Shown piece after piece: positions 56,348 through 64,000 of a stretch of DNA of 64,000 bases; within the stretch, counting starts at the first letter, position 1, and the number at the start of each line of letters is the position of its first letter. This DNA is from Nocardioides alcanivorans. Lineage in GTDB: Bacteria; Actinomycetota; Actinomycetes; Propionibacteriales; Nocardioidaceae. The notes under the pieces were generated by a model. It saw only the letters and a program-made list of their open reading frames with translations. It was not told the DNA's origin and searched no databases. Location of the stretch: contig NZ_JAKGRW010000026.1 in NCBI RefSeq assembly GCF_021555175.1, positions 124,001 to 188,000 of the forward strand. Direction: 5' to 3'. Both the position numbers and the translations under genes were made by a program.

Positions 56348-57825
56348 TCAGAGGAGCAGGGCGTTGGCCGGGTCCTCCATGACGGCGGCGACGTCTGCAA
56401 GGAAACGAGAGCCGGACTCGCCGTCGATGTGGCGGTGGTCGAAACTCAGCGCCAGTGTGGTCACTTGGCGAATCGCCAGCTCGTCGTTGCCATCGGCGTC
56501 GGTGCACACCCAGGGCTGCTTCTTCACGGCGCCGAAGCAGAGGATCGCGGACTCTCCCGAGTTGATGATCGGGGTGCCAGCATCGATGCCGAAGACACCG
56601 ACGTTGGTGATCGTGAAGGTGCCACCGGCCATCTCGGCAGGCTGGGTGCGGCCCTCACGCGCGACAGCGGTGAGGTCGTCGAGCGCCTCTGCCAGCTCCC
56701 GCATCGACATCGCGTCGGCATCCTTGACGTTGGGCACGACCAACCCGCGCGGGGTCGCTGCGGCGATGCCGAGGTTCACGTAGTGCTTGAGCACCAGCTC
56801 GTTGGCGTCCCCGTCCCACTGGGAGTTGATGACCGGGGTACGCCGCATCGCCAGCAGGCAGGCGCGCGCCAGCAGCAGCAGCGGACCGACCTTCACGTCA
56901 CGGAAGTCTCGGTGGCTGCGCAGTCTCTCGACGAACTCCATCGCGCGGGTGACGTCGACGCTGACCCACTCGGTGACATGGGGCGCGGTGAAGGCCGAGT
57001 CGACCATCGCCTGCGCCATCATCTTGCGCACACCCTTGATCGGCTCGCGGGTCTCGCGCTCACCAGCACCCTGCCTCGCCACCGGCTGGGCCGATGCCCC
57101 TTCGGCGGCGGCGTGTACGTCGTCCCTCGTCACCACGCCACCGGCTCCGGTGGGCGTGACCGCGGCCAGGTCGACCCCGAGATCCTTGGCGAGCTTGCGG
57201 ACCGGGGGCTTGGCGAGTGCGCGCACAGCGCCACCGGCCACTGCTCCCGCGGCGCCGCTGTCGGAATCGGCAGGAACGGCGGGAACTGCCGGCTCGTCGG
57301 CCTCGATCACTGCCTGCGACTGCGCACCACCCGGGGCGAAGGCGCCCTGTACCTGCATCTGGGTGGCGGCCGCCGACTCGGTGGCGGGCGACGCAGAACC
57401 CTTGCGCGGCCGGCGCATCGGACCACGGTCGGCCTTCATCCGGCCGACGAGGCTCTCGCCCTCACCACCACCGCTGGCGGCCGGGTTGGAGAGGTCGATC
57501 TCGCCGATCCCGGCCCGGTCCGCGGCGGGCTCGGCGGCTCCCGGCGCTGCCGCGGCAGTCACGGGGGCAGCGCCGGTCGACGTACTCGCGGAGGCATCGC
57601 CGATGGAGATGATCGGGGTGCCGACCGGCACCTCCTCCCCTCCTCGACGAGGATCGCAAGCACCGTGCCGGCAAACGGCGACGGCAGCTCGACCAGCGAC
57701 TTGGCGGTCTCGATCTCGACGATCACGTCGTTGATCGCAACGACGTCACCGACCTCGACCTTCCAGGAGACGATCTCGGCCTCGGTGAGGCCTTCACCGA
57801 CATCGGGCAGTTTGAACTCGGGCAT
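56348..57825 (-). CDS. bkdC: 2-oxo acid dehydrogenase E2, dihydrolipoyl acyltransferase (frameshifted near 57637)
   Basis: About 492 residues, the transacylase core of a branched-chain 2-oxo acid or pyruvate dehydrogenase complex. The lipoyl domain has [17 protein letters not shown] with the lipoyl Lys, then an Ala/Pro linker, a peripheral-subunit-binding domain ([19 protein letters not shown]) and the catalytic domain ending [15 protein letters not shown]. The frame breaks in the CCCC 57637-57640; one more G gives [13 protein letters not shown]. It is the last gene of the operon. Confidence 0.9.
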
Positions 57826-57840
57826 TGCTTCTCTCTTCCT

Positions 57841-57859
57841 GGTCTCGACGGGCTCGACC
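57841..57859 (-). repeat. Single copy of the 19-bp GGTCGAGCCCGTCGAGACC core
   Basis: Identical, in inverse orientation, to the core of the tandem repeat at 1928-2040. It fills most of the 42-nt gap between bkdB and bkdC. Confidence 0.8.
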
Positions 57860-57867
57860 GACGGCGT

Positions 57868-58910
57868 TCAGAACGCGAGCGAACGGTCGACGGCGTCGAG
57901 CAGACGGTCGAGGTCGGGGAGGAACTCCTCCTCGATCCGCGAGGCCGGATAGGGCGTGTCGAAACCTCCGACCCGCAGCACCGGTGCCTCGAGGGAGTGG
58001 AAGCACTCCTCGGTGATGCGTGCGGAGAGCTCTGCCCCCAGGCCGAGGTTGACGTGGGCCTCGTGCACGACGATCGCGCGGCCGGTACGGCGCACCGAGT
58101 CGAGAACCGGGCCCATGTCGAGCGGGAGAGCGTGCGCAGGTCGATCACCTCGAGTGAGCGGCCTTCGCCTGCCGCTGCCTCGGCGGCCCGCAGCGCCGTC
58201 TTCACGGTCGGCCCATAGGCCAGCAGGGTGCCGTCGCTGCCGCGGCGTACGACGCGCGAGGTGTGGAGCGGCTGCGGAGCCACGTCGAGATCGAGCTCGG
58301 CCTTGTCGGCGTGGTACTGCCGTTTGGGCTCGAGGAAGATCACCGGGTCGTCGGAGGCGATCGCCTGCTGGATCATCCAGTAGCCGTCGACCGGGTTGGA
58401 GCAGGCCACCACCTTGAGTCCGGGCGTGTGGGCGAACTGCGCCTCGGGTGACTCCGAGTGGTGCTCGACGGCGCCGATGCCGCCACCGAAGGGGATCCGG
58501 ATGACCATCGGCATCGGATAGCGGCCCTTGGAGCGGTAGTGCATCTTCGCGACCTGACAGACGATCTGGTCGTAGGCCGGGTAGACGAAGCCGTCGAACT
58601 GGATCTCCACGACGGGGCGGTAACCACGCAACGCCATGCCGATCGCGGTGCCGACGATGCCCGACTCCGCGAGTGGGGAGTCGATGACCCGGTCCTCGCC
58701 GAAGTCCTTCTGCAAACCGTCGGTGATGCGGAAGACACCACCGAGCTTGCCGACGTCCTCGCCCATGATGAGGACCTTGTCGTCGGTCTCCATCGCCTTG
58801 CGCAGGCCGGCATTGAGGCCCTTCGCAAGCGTGATGCGTTGTGCTGAGCCTGTCGAAGTGCGCTGTGCTGAGCCTGTCGAAGTGCGTTGTGTCTGAGTCA
58901 TCGTGCTCAC
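57868..58910 (-). CDS. bkdB: 2-oxo acid dehydrogenase E1 component beta subunit (frameshifted near 58124)
   Basis: About 347 residues. VLIMGEDVGKLGGVFRITDG, GIVGTAIGMALRGYRPVVEIQF and MPMVIRIPFGGGIG are E1 beta hallmarks; the C-terminal half binds at the interface with E1 alpha. One missing C/G at 58124-58126 breaks the frame at SPLDMGPVLDSV. I start at GTG 58910, which overlaps the repaired bkdA stop; ATG 58901 is in frame. Residues shortly after the start are two copies of RTSTGSAQ, encoded by a dispersed DNA repeat. Confidence 0.9.
58837..58891 (-). repeat. Two 24-bp direct repeats inside the 5' end of bkdB
   Basis: Two 24-bp units, differing at one base and sharing CTGTGCTGAGCCTGTCGAAG or its T variant on the plus strand, plus a 7-nt partial unit. 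Translated, they give the octapeptide repeat RTSTGSAQ in E1 beta. The same sequence type occurs between genes in many actinobacteria. Confidence 0.85.
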
Positions 58911-60079
58911 CCTCGAAACTCTTGAGGTAGTCGGCGAAGCCTTCCCGCTGGGCGGCCAGCTCCGGCGTCTCCTCGGCATAGACGTGGTCGAACATCGCCA
59001 TCGGTGACGGGTCGGGCATCGCCTTGCAACCTTCGCGCAGCCGGTGACCGAGCTCGTCGGCCTCACCCTGCACCTTGGCGAAGAAGCTCTCCGACGCCGC
59101 GCCGTTGCGACTCAGGTAGGCCTTCACCCGGGCGATCGGGTCACGCAGCTTCCACCGCTCCACGTCGTGGTCGAGTCGGTAGCGCGTCGGGTCGTCCGTG
59201 GTGGTGTGGGCGCCCATCCGGTAGGTGTAGGCCTCCACCAGGGTCGGGCCCTGTCCCTCCCGGGCCCGTTGCAGCGCAGCCTGCGTGACGGCGTACGTCG
59301 CCAACACGTCGTTGCCGTCGACACGGATGCCGGGGAACCCGAAACCGAGTGCGCGTTGATAGAGCGGGATCCGCGTCTGGCGCTCGATCGGCTCCGAGAT
59401 CGCCCACTGGTTGTTCTGACAGAAGAAGACGACCGGGGCGTTGTAGGAGGCCGCGAAGATGAAGGCCTCGTTGACATCGCCCTGCGACGACGCACCGTCG
59501 CCGAAGTGGGCGACGACCGCGGCGTCGCGGGACGGGTCGCCGGTGCCGACGACCCCGTCGCGCTGCATACCCATCGCATAGCCGGTGGCGTGGAGGGCCT
59601 GGGCTCCGATCACGATCGTGTAGAGCCCGAAGTTGTGGTCGGCAGGGTCCCAACCACCGTGATCCACCCCGCGGAAGAGGCTCAGTAGGTGGAGCGGGTC
59701 GACGCCGCGGCACCACGCGACACCGTGCTCGCGATAGGTGGGGAAGACGAAGTCCTGCGGGAGCAACGACCTGCCGCATCCGATCTGCGCCGCCTCCTGG
59801 CCGAGCAGCTGCGCCCAGATGCCGAGTTCGCCGTGGCGCTGCAGCGCGGTGGACTCGGTGTCGAGTCGCCGGGTCAGCACCATGTCGCGATAGAGACCGC
59901 GGATGGCCTCATCCTCGGGAATCCGGTTGCCCTCGGCATCGGTGGGCTCGAAACGGAAGTCGGAGCGCTCGAGCCGCTCCCTCCGGAGTGAGCAACTGGA
60001 CGAGTTCCGGGCCGCCGTCTGCCTGGGAGGGACCGAACACCTCAACCAGGTCGGGACCGAAATCAGTGGACTGGGACAC
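58907..60079 (-). CDS. bkdA: 2-oxo acid dehydrogenase E1 component alpha subunit (two frameshifts)
   Basis: About 391 residues, thiamine-diphosphate-dependent decarboxylase subunit. The ThDP motif runs from GDGASSQGDVNEAF to NNQWAIS, with the phosphorylation-loop-like YRMGAHTTTDDPTRYR. GTG 60079 has AAGGAGGA upstream. Two indels occur: at 59979-59981 (two missing G, giving LLTPEGERLERSD) and at 58910-58912 (one missing G, giving the ending SFEG and a stop overlapping bkdB). Branched-chain 2-oxo acids are the likely substrate, by similarity to mycobacterial BkdABC, but pyruvate is possible. The 200-nt upstream gap holds no gene. Confidence 0.9.
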
Positions 60080-60280
60080 CACTCCTCCTTCACCACCGGG
60101 GTTGCCGGTGTCGATCTTCCGCCATCAGCGCCGCATGGGTGGTGGGTCCTGATGGTCGGTGCCAGAGCCCCGCTGTGACGGGGACCACATGTCATGACCA
60201 CCGTACCGGGGCGGCGCGCATGGCACCAATCCACCACGACCAACACACACGCGCGGCCCTCCAACGAGCCGGACGGAGAA

Positions 60281-61204
60281 TCAGCAGCCCGCTTCGCCGA
60301 GGTCCTCGTGCTTGCGGTGGCCGGCCGGTTCGACCTGGAAGGTGGCGTGGCGGATGCCGAAGTGGTCAGCAACACAGGCAGCCAGCTCGTCGAGATAGGC
60401 GCCGACCCCGCGTTCGGCGAGCGCCGCATCGGTCACCGCGACGTGGGCCGAGAGGCTCGGCATCCCCGAGGTGATCGTCCACGCATGCAGGTCGTGGACC
60501 TCGACCACGCCGGGCACCTCTGCCAGATGACGCTCGACGTCGAGGAGATCGAGATCGCGGGGCGCGGTCTCGAGCAGCACCGCACCGGCGTCGCGGATGA
60601 GGGAGAGTGATCGCGGCAGGATCAGCAGCGCGATGAGCAGCGTGGCGATCGCATCGGCCCGCGTCCAGTCGGTCAGCCAGATCACCGCGCCGGCCACGAT
60701 CGCGAGCACCGAGCCGAGAGCATCGGTGAGCACTTCGAGGAACGCGCCGCGGATGTTGAGCGAGGTGCGGTCGGCGTTCGCCAGGATCGCCAGCGAGACG
60801 AGGTTGGCGAGCAGGCCAGCAAGCGCGAAGAGCAGCATGCCGCCGCCCTCCACCTCGGTCGGGTGCGCGAGCCGCCGGACGGCCGACCACCCGAGGAACC
60901 CGCAGACACCGAGCAGCACGACGGCGTTGACCAGGGCCGCCAGCACCTCGAACCGGTGCCACCCGAAGGTGGCCCGCGGGCCTGCGGGCCGAGTGGCGAC
61001 GTACGAGGCGGAGAGGGCAATGAGCACAGCCGACGCGTCGGTGGCCATGTGGCCGGCGTCGGCCAGGAGCGCGAGGGAGCCCGTCAGCCACGCGCCGATC
61101 ACCTCGATCACGAGCACGGTGCCGGTGACCGCAAGCACCTGCACCAGCCGGCGCCGGTCGGCAGCGCGGCTCGCCGCGTGCCCATGCCCGTGTCCGTGTC
61201 CCAT
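60281..61204 (-). CDS. Cation diffusion facilitator (Zn/Co/Cd efflux), CzcD-like
   Basis: A 307-residue CDF exporter with six helices. HxxxD metal sites are in LADAGHMATDASA and LEVLTDALGSVLA, the N-terminus is His-rich (GHGHGHGH), and the C-terminal cytoplasmic domain carries VHDLHAWTITSG and further His. It exports Zn2+ or similar ions by H+ exchange. ATG shares one base with the ArsR stop, so the two are co-expressed. Confidence 0.92.
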   Translation of the reverse strand: MGHGHGHGHAASRAADRRRLVQVLAVTGTVLVIEVIGAWLTGSLALLADAGHMATDASAVLIALSASYVATRPAGPRATFGWHRFEVLAALVNAVVLLGVCGFLGWSAVRRLAHPTEVEGGGMLLFALAGLLANLVSLAILANADRTSLNIRGAFLEVLTDALGSVLAIVAGAVIWLTDWTRADAIATLLIALLILPRSLSLIRDAGAVLLETAPRDLDLLDVERHLAEVPGVVEVHDLHAWTITSGMPSLSAHVAVTDAALAERGVGAYLDELAACVADHFGIRHATFQVEPAGHRKHEDLGEAGC

Positions 61205-61547
61205 CACGCGTCCCGGTGCCGGAGGTCAGCCCCGATCGCGTGCTCCGCCTGGTGCACCGCCACCCGGACCAGCTCGATGGCGTGGTCGTTGGCGAGTCGG
61301 TAGTAGACCCGCGCCCCTCCTGCCGCGTCGTCACCACCCGGCTGAGCCGAAGCTTCGCCAGGTGCTGCGACACCGCCGCCTGCGACTTCCCCACGAGCTC
61401 GGCGATCTCCCCCACCGACCGCTCCCCCGTGCGCAGGCTCAGCAGGATCCGCATCCGCGTCGCGTCCGCGAGGAGCGAGAAGATCTCCACGCACACCGCC
61501 ACCTCGGCCGCGTCCGGCTCAATCCAATCATCTGCATTCATGCGCAT
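61204..61547 (-). CDS. ArsR/SmtB-family metal-sensing repressor (frameshifted near 61314)
   Basis: About 114 residues, winged helix. LADATRMRILLSLRTGERSVGEIAELVGKS and QAAVSQHLAKLR form the DNA-binding part. The C-terminal helix LANDHAIELVRVAVHQAEHA resembles the alpha-5 metal site of CzrA/NmtR, though spacing is not exact. One G is missing in the run 61314-61317; repair gives QEGARVYYRLAND. It should repress itself and the CDF exporter until Zn or a similar metal binds. ATG 61547 or 61541. Confidence 0.86.
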
Positions 61548-61553
61548 ATGATT
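61526..61553. promoter_or_regulatory. Dyad over the ArsR start, probable autoregulatory operator
   Basis: The arms AATCAT and ATGATT flank an AT-rich 16-bp centre containing the perfect palindrome ATGCGCAT. The dyad covers both candidate start codons of the ArsR gene. Confidence 0.45.
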
Positions 61554-61573
61554 ACACACCGACGAAGTTTCCG

Positions 61574-61636
61574 GGGTCGTCCCCAACAGATTCGTAGATC
61601 CCCGCCGGGAAACTACAAATCTGTTAGGGACGATCC
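61574..61636. repeat. Long hairpin element (family member 2)
   Basis: Two 24-bp arms match at 21 of 24 positions; the right arm CTACAAATCTGTTAGGGACG is identical to that at 46762. The 15-nt loop again contains GCCGG. It lies 7 nt after the MFS stop and upstream of the ArsR gene, so it could terminate MFS transcription. Confidence 0.82.
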
Positions 61637-61643
61637 ACCTTGG

Positions 61644-63158
61644 TCAGTCAGCAGCGCGGAGGGCCCGGCGGGCGACGAGGACGGCCGCGAGGCTGAGAAG
61701 GCAGCCGATGGCGGCGGTCCAGGTGACACCGGCGTCGAAGCTGGCTACGGCGGAGTCGATGAGCGCCTGGGCAGGCACGGGGGCGAGATCCTCAGCGACC
61801 TCGAAGGCGCCACCAAGGGTGGACTGTGCCTGCACACTCGCCTCCTCACTCAGGCCGGCCGGGAGCTGCAGCCCGTTGCGATAGGCGAGATTGAGCAGGC
61901 TGCCCAGCACGGCCGTGCCGAGCACGGCACCCACCTCGTACGCCGTCTCGGACGCCGCTGCGGCAGCGCCGGCCTTGTGCTCGGGAACCGCACTGAGGGC
62001 GAGGTCGTTCGAGATCGTCTCGCTCAGCCCCACACCGATCGAGATCGCACCGAAGGCCAGCAACACCACGGCCAGCGAACCGGTGTGACCGAAGAGCGCC
62101 ATCACCGCATAGCCCAAGGCGTTGAAGGACAGTCCGATGATGATCACCTGGCGCGAGCCGAGCCAGCGCGCCGCCCTGACGGCCCCGAGACCGGCGGAGA
62201 CGGTGAGCACGAGCCCGGGCACCAGCAGCCAGGCAGCGTTCAACGGCGACAGGCCCGCCACCAGCTGGAGGTGCTGAGTGGCGAAGTAGATGAAGCCGAC
62301 AATGGCGACCACGCTGGCCAGGTTGACCAGCAGGGCGCCCGAGAAGACCGGGTTGCGGAAGAGGCGTACGTCGAGCATCGGGTGACTCGTGCGCAGCATG
62401 CGACGGACGAAGCCCACCAATGCCGCGACACCGACCGCTGCCGCCACGAGCGCAAGCGAGCCGTGCTCGGAAGCCGCCTTGACGGCGTACACGAGGAAGC
62501 CGAGCGCAGCGGTGGCGAGCAGGATCCCGCGCGGGTCGATCGGACCCGGATCGGGGTCGCGTGACTCCGGGAGCAGGATCGGGCCGAGCACCAGCAACGG
62601 CACCAGGACCGGGACTGCGATGAGGAAGACAGAGCCCCACCAGAAGTGCTCGAGCAGCCAGCCGCCGACGAGGGGGCCGAGCGCGGCGCCGCCGGAGAAT
62701 CCGGCGGCCCAGACGGCGATCGCCATCCGGCGCTCGGTGCTGTCGGTGAAGATGTTGCGGATCAGACTCAACGTGGCCGGCATCAGCATCGCGCCGAAGA
62801 ACCCGAGCAGCGCCCGCGCTCCGATCAGCGCGCCAGCGGTCGGCGCGAACGCCGCGAGCGCCGAGACCACGGCGAACCCGGTGCCGCCGATCAGCAGGAT
62901 CCGGCGACGCCCGATGCGGTCACCCAGCGCCCCCATCGTGACCAGGAGCGCGGCCAGCACGAGCGGGTAGATGTCGATGATCCACAGGAGCTGGTTGCCC
63001 GTCGGAGCGAGGTCGCGCGACAAGGAGGGGATCGCGAACGAGAGCGCGGTGTTGTCGACCGAGACCAGGAGCACGGGCACCATCAACACCGCGAGCGCAG
63101 CCCAGCGGCGGCGTGCCGAGAGTTGCGTCGTGACCGTGGAGTTGAGGAGCGTGACCAT
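61644..63158 (-). CDS. MFS drug:H+ antiporter, DHA2 family (14 TMS)
   Basis: A 504-residue exporter with 14 predicted helices. The opening VSVDNTALSFAIPSLSRDL is the DHA2 motif D1, LGDRIGRRRILLIGG motif A, and GFSGGAALGPLVGGWLLE motif C of antiporters. It is LfrA/QacA-like and probably pumps cationic or aromatic toxicants. A perfect 28-bp palindrome lies just upstream of the ATG, which suggests control by a TetR-type repressor; a TetR gene begins 670 nt away. Confidence 0.9.
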   Translation of the reverse strand: MVTLLNSTVTTQLSARRRWAALAVLMVPVLLVSVDNTALSFAIPSLSRDLAPTGNQLLWIIDIYPLVLAALLVTMGALGDRIGRRRILLIGGTGFAVVSALAAFAPTAGALIGARALLGFFGAMLMPATLSLIRNIFTDSTERRMAIAVWAAGFSGGAALGPLVGGWLLEHFWWGSVFLIAVPVLVPLLVLGPILLPESRDPDPGPIDPRGILLATAALGFLVYAVKAASEHGSLALVAAAVGVAALVGFVRRMLRTSHPMLDVRLFRNPVFSGALLVNLASVVAIVGFIYFATQHLQLVAGLSPLNAAWLLVPGLVLTVSAGLGAVRAARWLGSRQVIIIGLSFNALGYAVMALFGHTGSLAVVLLAFGAISIGVGLSETISNDLALSAVPEHKAGAAAAASETAYEVGAVLGTAVLGSLLNLAYRNGLQLPAGLSEEASVQAQSTLGGAFEVAEDLAPVPAQALIDSAVASFDAGVTWTAAIGCLLSLAAVLVARRALRAAD

Positions 63159-63163
63159 GGGAG

Positions 63164-63191
63164 TAACTGTACCGTCTGGACGGTACAGTTA
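63164..63191. promoter_or_regulatory. 28-bp perfect palindrome, probable TetR operator of the MFS gene
   Basis: The arms TAACTGTACCGTC and its exact complement are separated only by TG. It starts 6 nt upstream of the MFS start codon, so it must overlap the promoter or the transcription start. Confidence 0.8.
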
Positions 63192-63261
63192 TGCAAGTCA
63201 TTTTCCTGTGCTCTCGGCCACCATGGCCGCGCCCTCCCGGGCCCTGCGACCGGCTCGGCCA

Positions 63262-63267
63262 TAGGGT
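63262..63267 (+). promoter_or_regulatory. -10 element TAGGGT, leaderless promoter
   Basis: TAGGGT is 6 nt before the ATG of the maltokinase-cap-like gene. Confidence 0.55.
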
Positions 63268-63273
63268 CGGGGC

Positions 63274-63807
63274 ATGGCAGTCATCCATCAGGCCACCATC
63301 GCCCCCACCAAGCTCGAACTCGTCACCTCGTGGCTCGACGACGCCGGTCTCGGCGAGGGACCGGTCGAGCTGGTCGGTGGCTACCGCTTCGACGACCCAG
63401 AGGGCGAGGTCGGTGTCGAGGCCCTCATTGCGCGCCGTGGCAACGACACCTTCCACCTGCCACTGAGCTACCGCGGCGCGCCCCTCGCCGACGCCGAGGA
63501 CGGGTTGGTCTGCACGATGGAGCACTCGGCCCTGGGCCGCCGTTGGATCCACCACGCCCGGATCGACCCCGTCGCCGTCGCCTGCTTCCGCCGCGCCCTC
63601 GGCGGTGAGCAGGAACAGGCATCCCTGGAGTACCACCACGAGGACGGCACGGTCGAAGCACGCGAGCCGGCCGTGCGGGTACGTCGCGTGGGCACCGGCA
63701 CCGGCGACCTCGTCTTCACGACCGACACCTCCGATCCGGTCACCGGATCCGCCACCCTGCTCGCCTCCTGGGACGGCGGAGAGGCCGTGGTCGCCGCGCT
63801 GCGGTGA
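63274..63807 (+). CDS. Maltokinase N-terminal cap-like domain protein
   Basis: A 177-residue cytoplasmic protein. TKLELVTSWL, YRFDDPEGEVGVEALIA, HLPLSYRGAPLADAEDGL and MEHSALGRRWIHHARIDPV match the small actinobacterial family related to the N-terminal cap of maltokinase Pep2/Mak. No kinase domain follows, so it is not itself a maltokinase. Function unknown. Leaderless start. Confidence 0.8.
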   Translation: MAVIHQATIAPTKLELVTSWLDDAGLGEGPVELVGGYRFDDPEGEVGVEALIARRGNDTFHLPLSYRGAPLADAEDGLVCTMEHSALGRRWIHHARIDPVAVACFRRALGGEQEQASLEYHHEDGTVEAREPAVRVRRVGTGTGDLVFTTDTSDPVTGSATLLASWDGGEAVVAALR

Positions 63808-63825
63808 CCACGCTGAGGAGGAGAC

Positions 63826-64000
63826 ATGTCCCGACCCCCAAGGCACGCGAGAAGGCCCTCTCCGCCTACGCCGAGATCCTGCGCGAGGAGGGCGAACGGG
63901 CGGCCACGATCGATGCGGTCGCCGCGCGCGCCGGCGTCTCCAAGGGCGGGGTGCTCTACCACTTCGCCACCAAGGAGGCTCTCGGCGAAGCACTGCTGGA
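63826..64000 (+). CDS. TetR-family transcriptional regulator (3' end outside window, frameshifted)
   Basis: Only the DNA-binding end is present. After repair it reads MSRPPKAREKALSAYAEIL, then ATIDAVAARAGVSKGGVLYHFATKEALGEAL, the TetR helix-turn-helix. One C is missing in the run 63835-63839. GAGGAGG lies a few nt before the ATG. It is the nearest candidate repressor for the palindrome in front of the MFS exporter, or it may regulate an unseen downstream gene. Confidence 0.82.
   Translation, partial: MSRPPRHARRPSPPTPRSCARRANGRPRSMRSPRAPASPRAGCSTTSPPRRLSAKHCW

Noticed and set aside
55447..58911. Read-through fusion of E1 alpha into the E1 beta region as one 850-residue protein
   Set aside because: It results from indels: the sequence after SFEG is the E1 beta gene read in the wrong frame, then back in the right frame only after a second indel.
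60080..60280. Possible riboswitch or small gene in the gap upstream of bkdA
   Set aside because: No conserved riboswitch core or plausible start and ribosome site was found; nothing specific can be claimed.

Overview
The window is very GC-rich, densely coded and rich in GTG and TTG start codons. It reads as chromosomal DNA of a high-GC actinobacterium, most likely in or near Nocardioidaceae. Supporting signs are a mycothiol-dependent-type enzyme, a pair homologous to M. tuberculosis Rv0430-Rv0431, Actp/DUF485 and bkdABC operons of actinobacterial type, many TANNNT -10 elements 6-7 nt before start codons (leaderless mRNAs), and short tandem intergenic repeats. No rRNA, tRNA, phage, insertion sequence or CRISPR array was seen.

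Layout. 0-6.5 kb: the end of an Old Yellow Enzyme, an HSL-type hydrolase, a sodium:solute symporter with a 43-residue partner, and a convergent membrane-anchored GH31 enzyme carrying the sulfoquinovosidase residue signature. 6.5-16 kb: a Ser/Thr kinase, a tripeptidyl-aminopeptidase-like hydrolase, holB-tmk, a SnoaL-like protein, a HerA-like ATPase, a divergent Rv0430/VirR-like pair and a CPA1 antiporter. 16-26.6 kb: a KstR-box-associated flavoprotein, an aminotransferase, a zinc-ribbon/PQQ-propeller membrane protein, a WXG100-like/EspG-like/pseudo-hydrolase trio, and a MoxR-VWA pair. 27-35.8 kb: acetate uptake and activation (DUF485-actP, acs), an Rrf2 regulator, an acyl-CoA dehydrogenase and a secreted GH43 protein. 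36-45.6 kb: a complete Mrp Na+/H+ antiporter operon followed by a glycine-betaine-type ABC importer, together a salt and osmotic stress block. 45.7-56 kb: an alkylsulfatase-type dioxygenase, an NHL/thioredoxin protein, a mycothiol-enzyme/SDR/GNAT/M1-peptidase run, TlpA, a fused carboxyltransferase, a second SDR and a small alarmone synthetase. 56-64 kb: bkdA-bkdB-bkdC (E1 alpha, E1 beta, E2), an ArsR-CDF metal efflux pair, an MFS exporter behind a perfect 28-bp operator-like palindrome, a maltokinase-cap-like protein and the start of a TetR regulator.

At least 19 sites in 18 otherwise intact genes show a one- or two-base length change, nearly all in short C/G runs. Restoring the missing base repairs the protein and often recreates the 4-base GTGA stop/start overlap with the next gene. 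I treat these as probable sequencing or assembly indels and annotate the repaired genes, flagging each.

The most unusual observations are a dispersed family of long perfect hairpins (three copies), the anchored sulfoquinovosidase next to a symporter, a KstR-like box before a flavoprotein gene, a 16-bp inverted repeat between two divergent leaderless promoters, and two families of short tandem repeats, one of them inside the bkdB reading frame.
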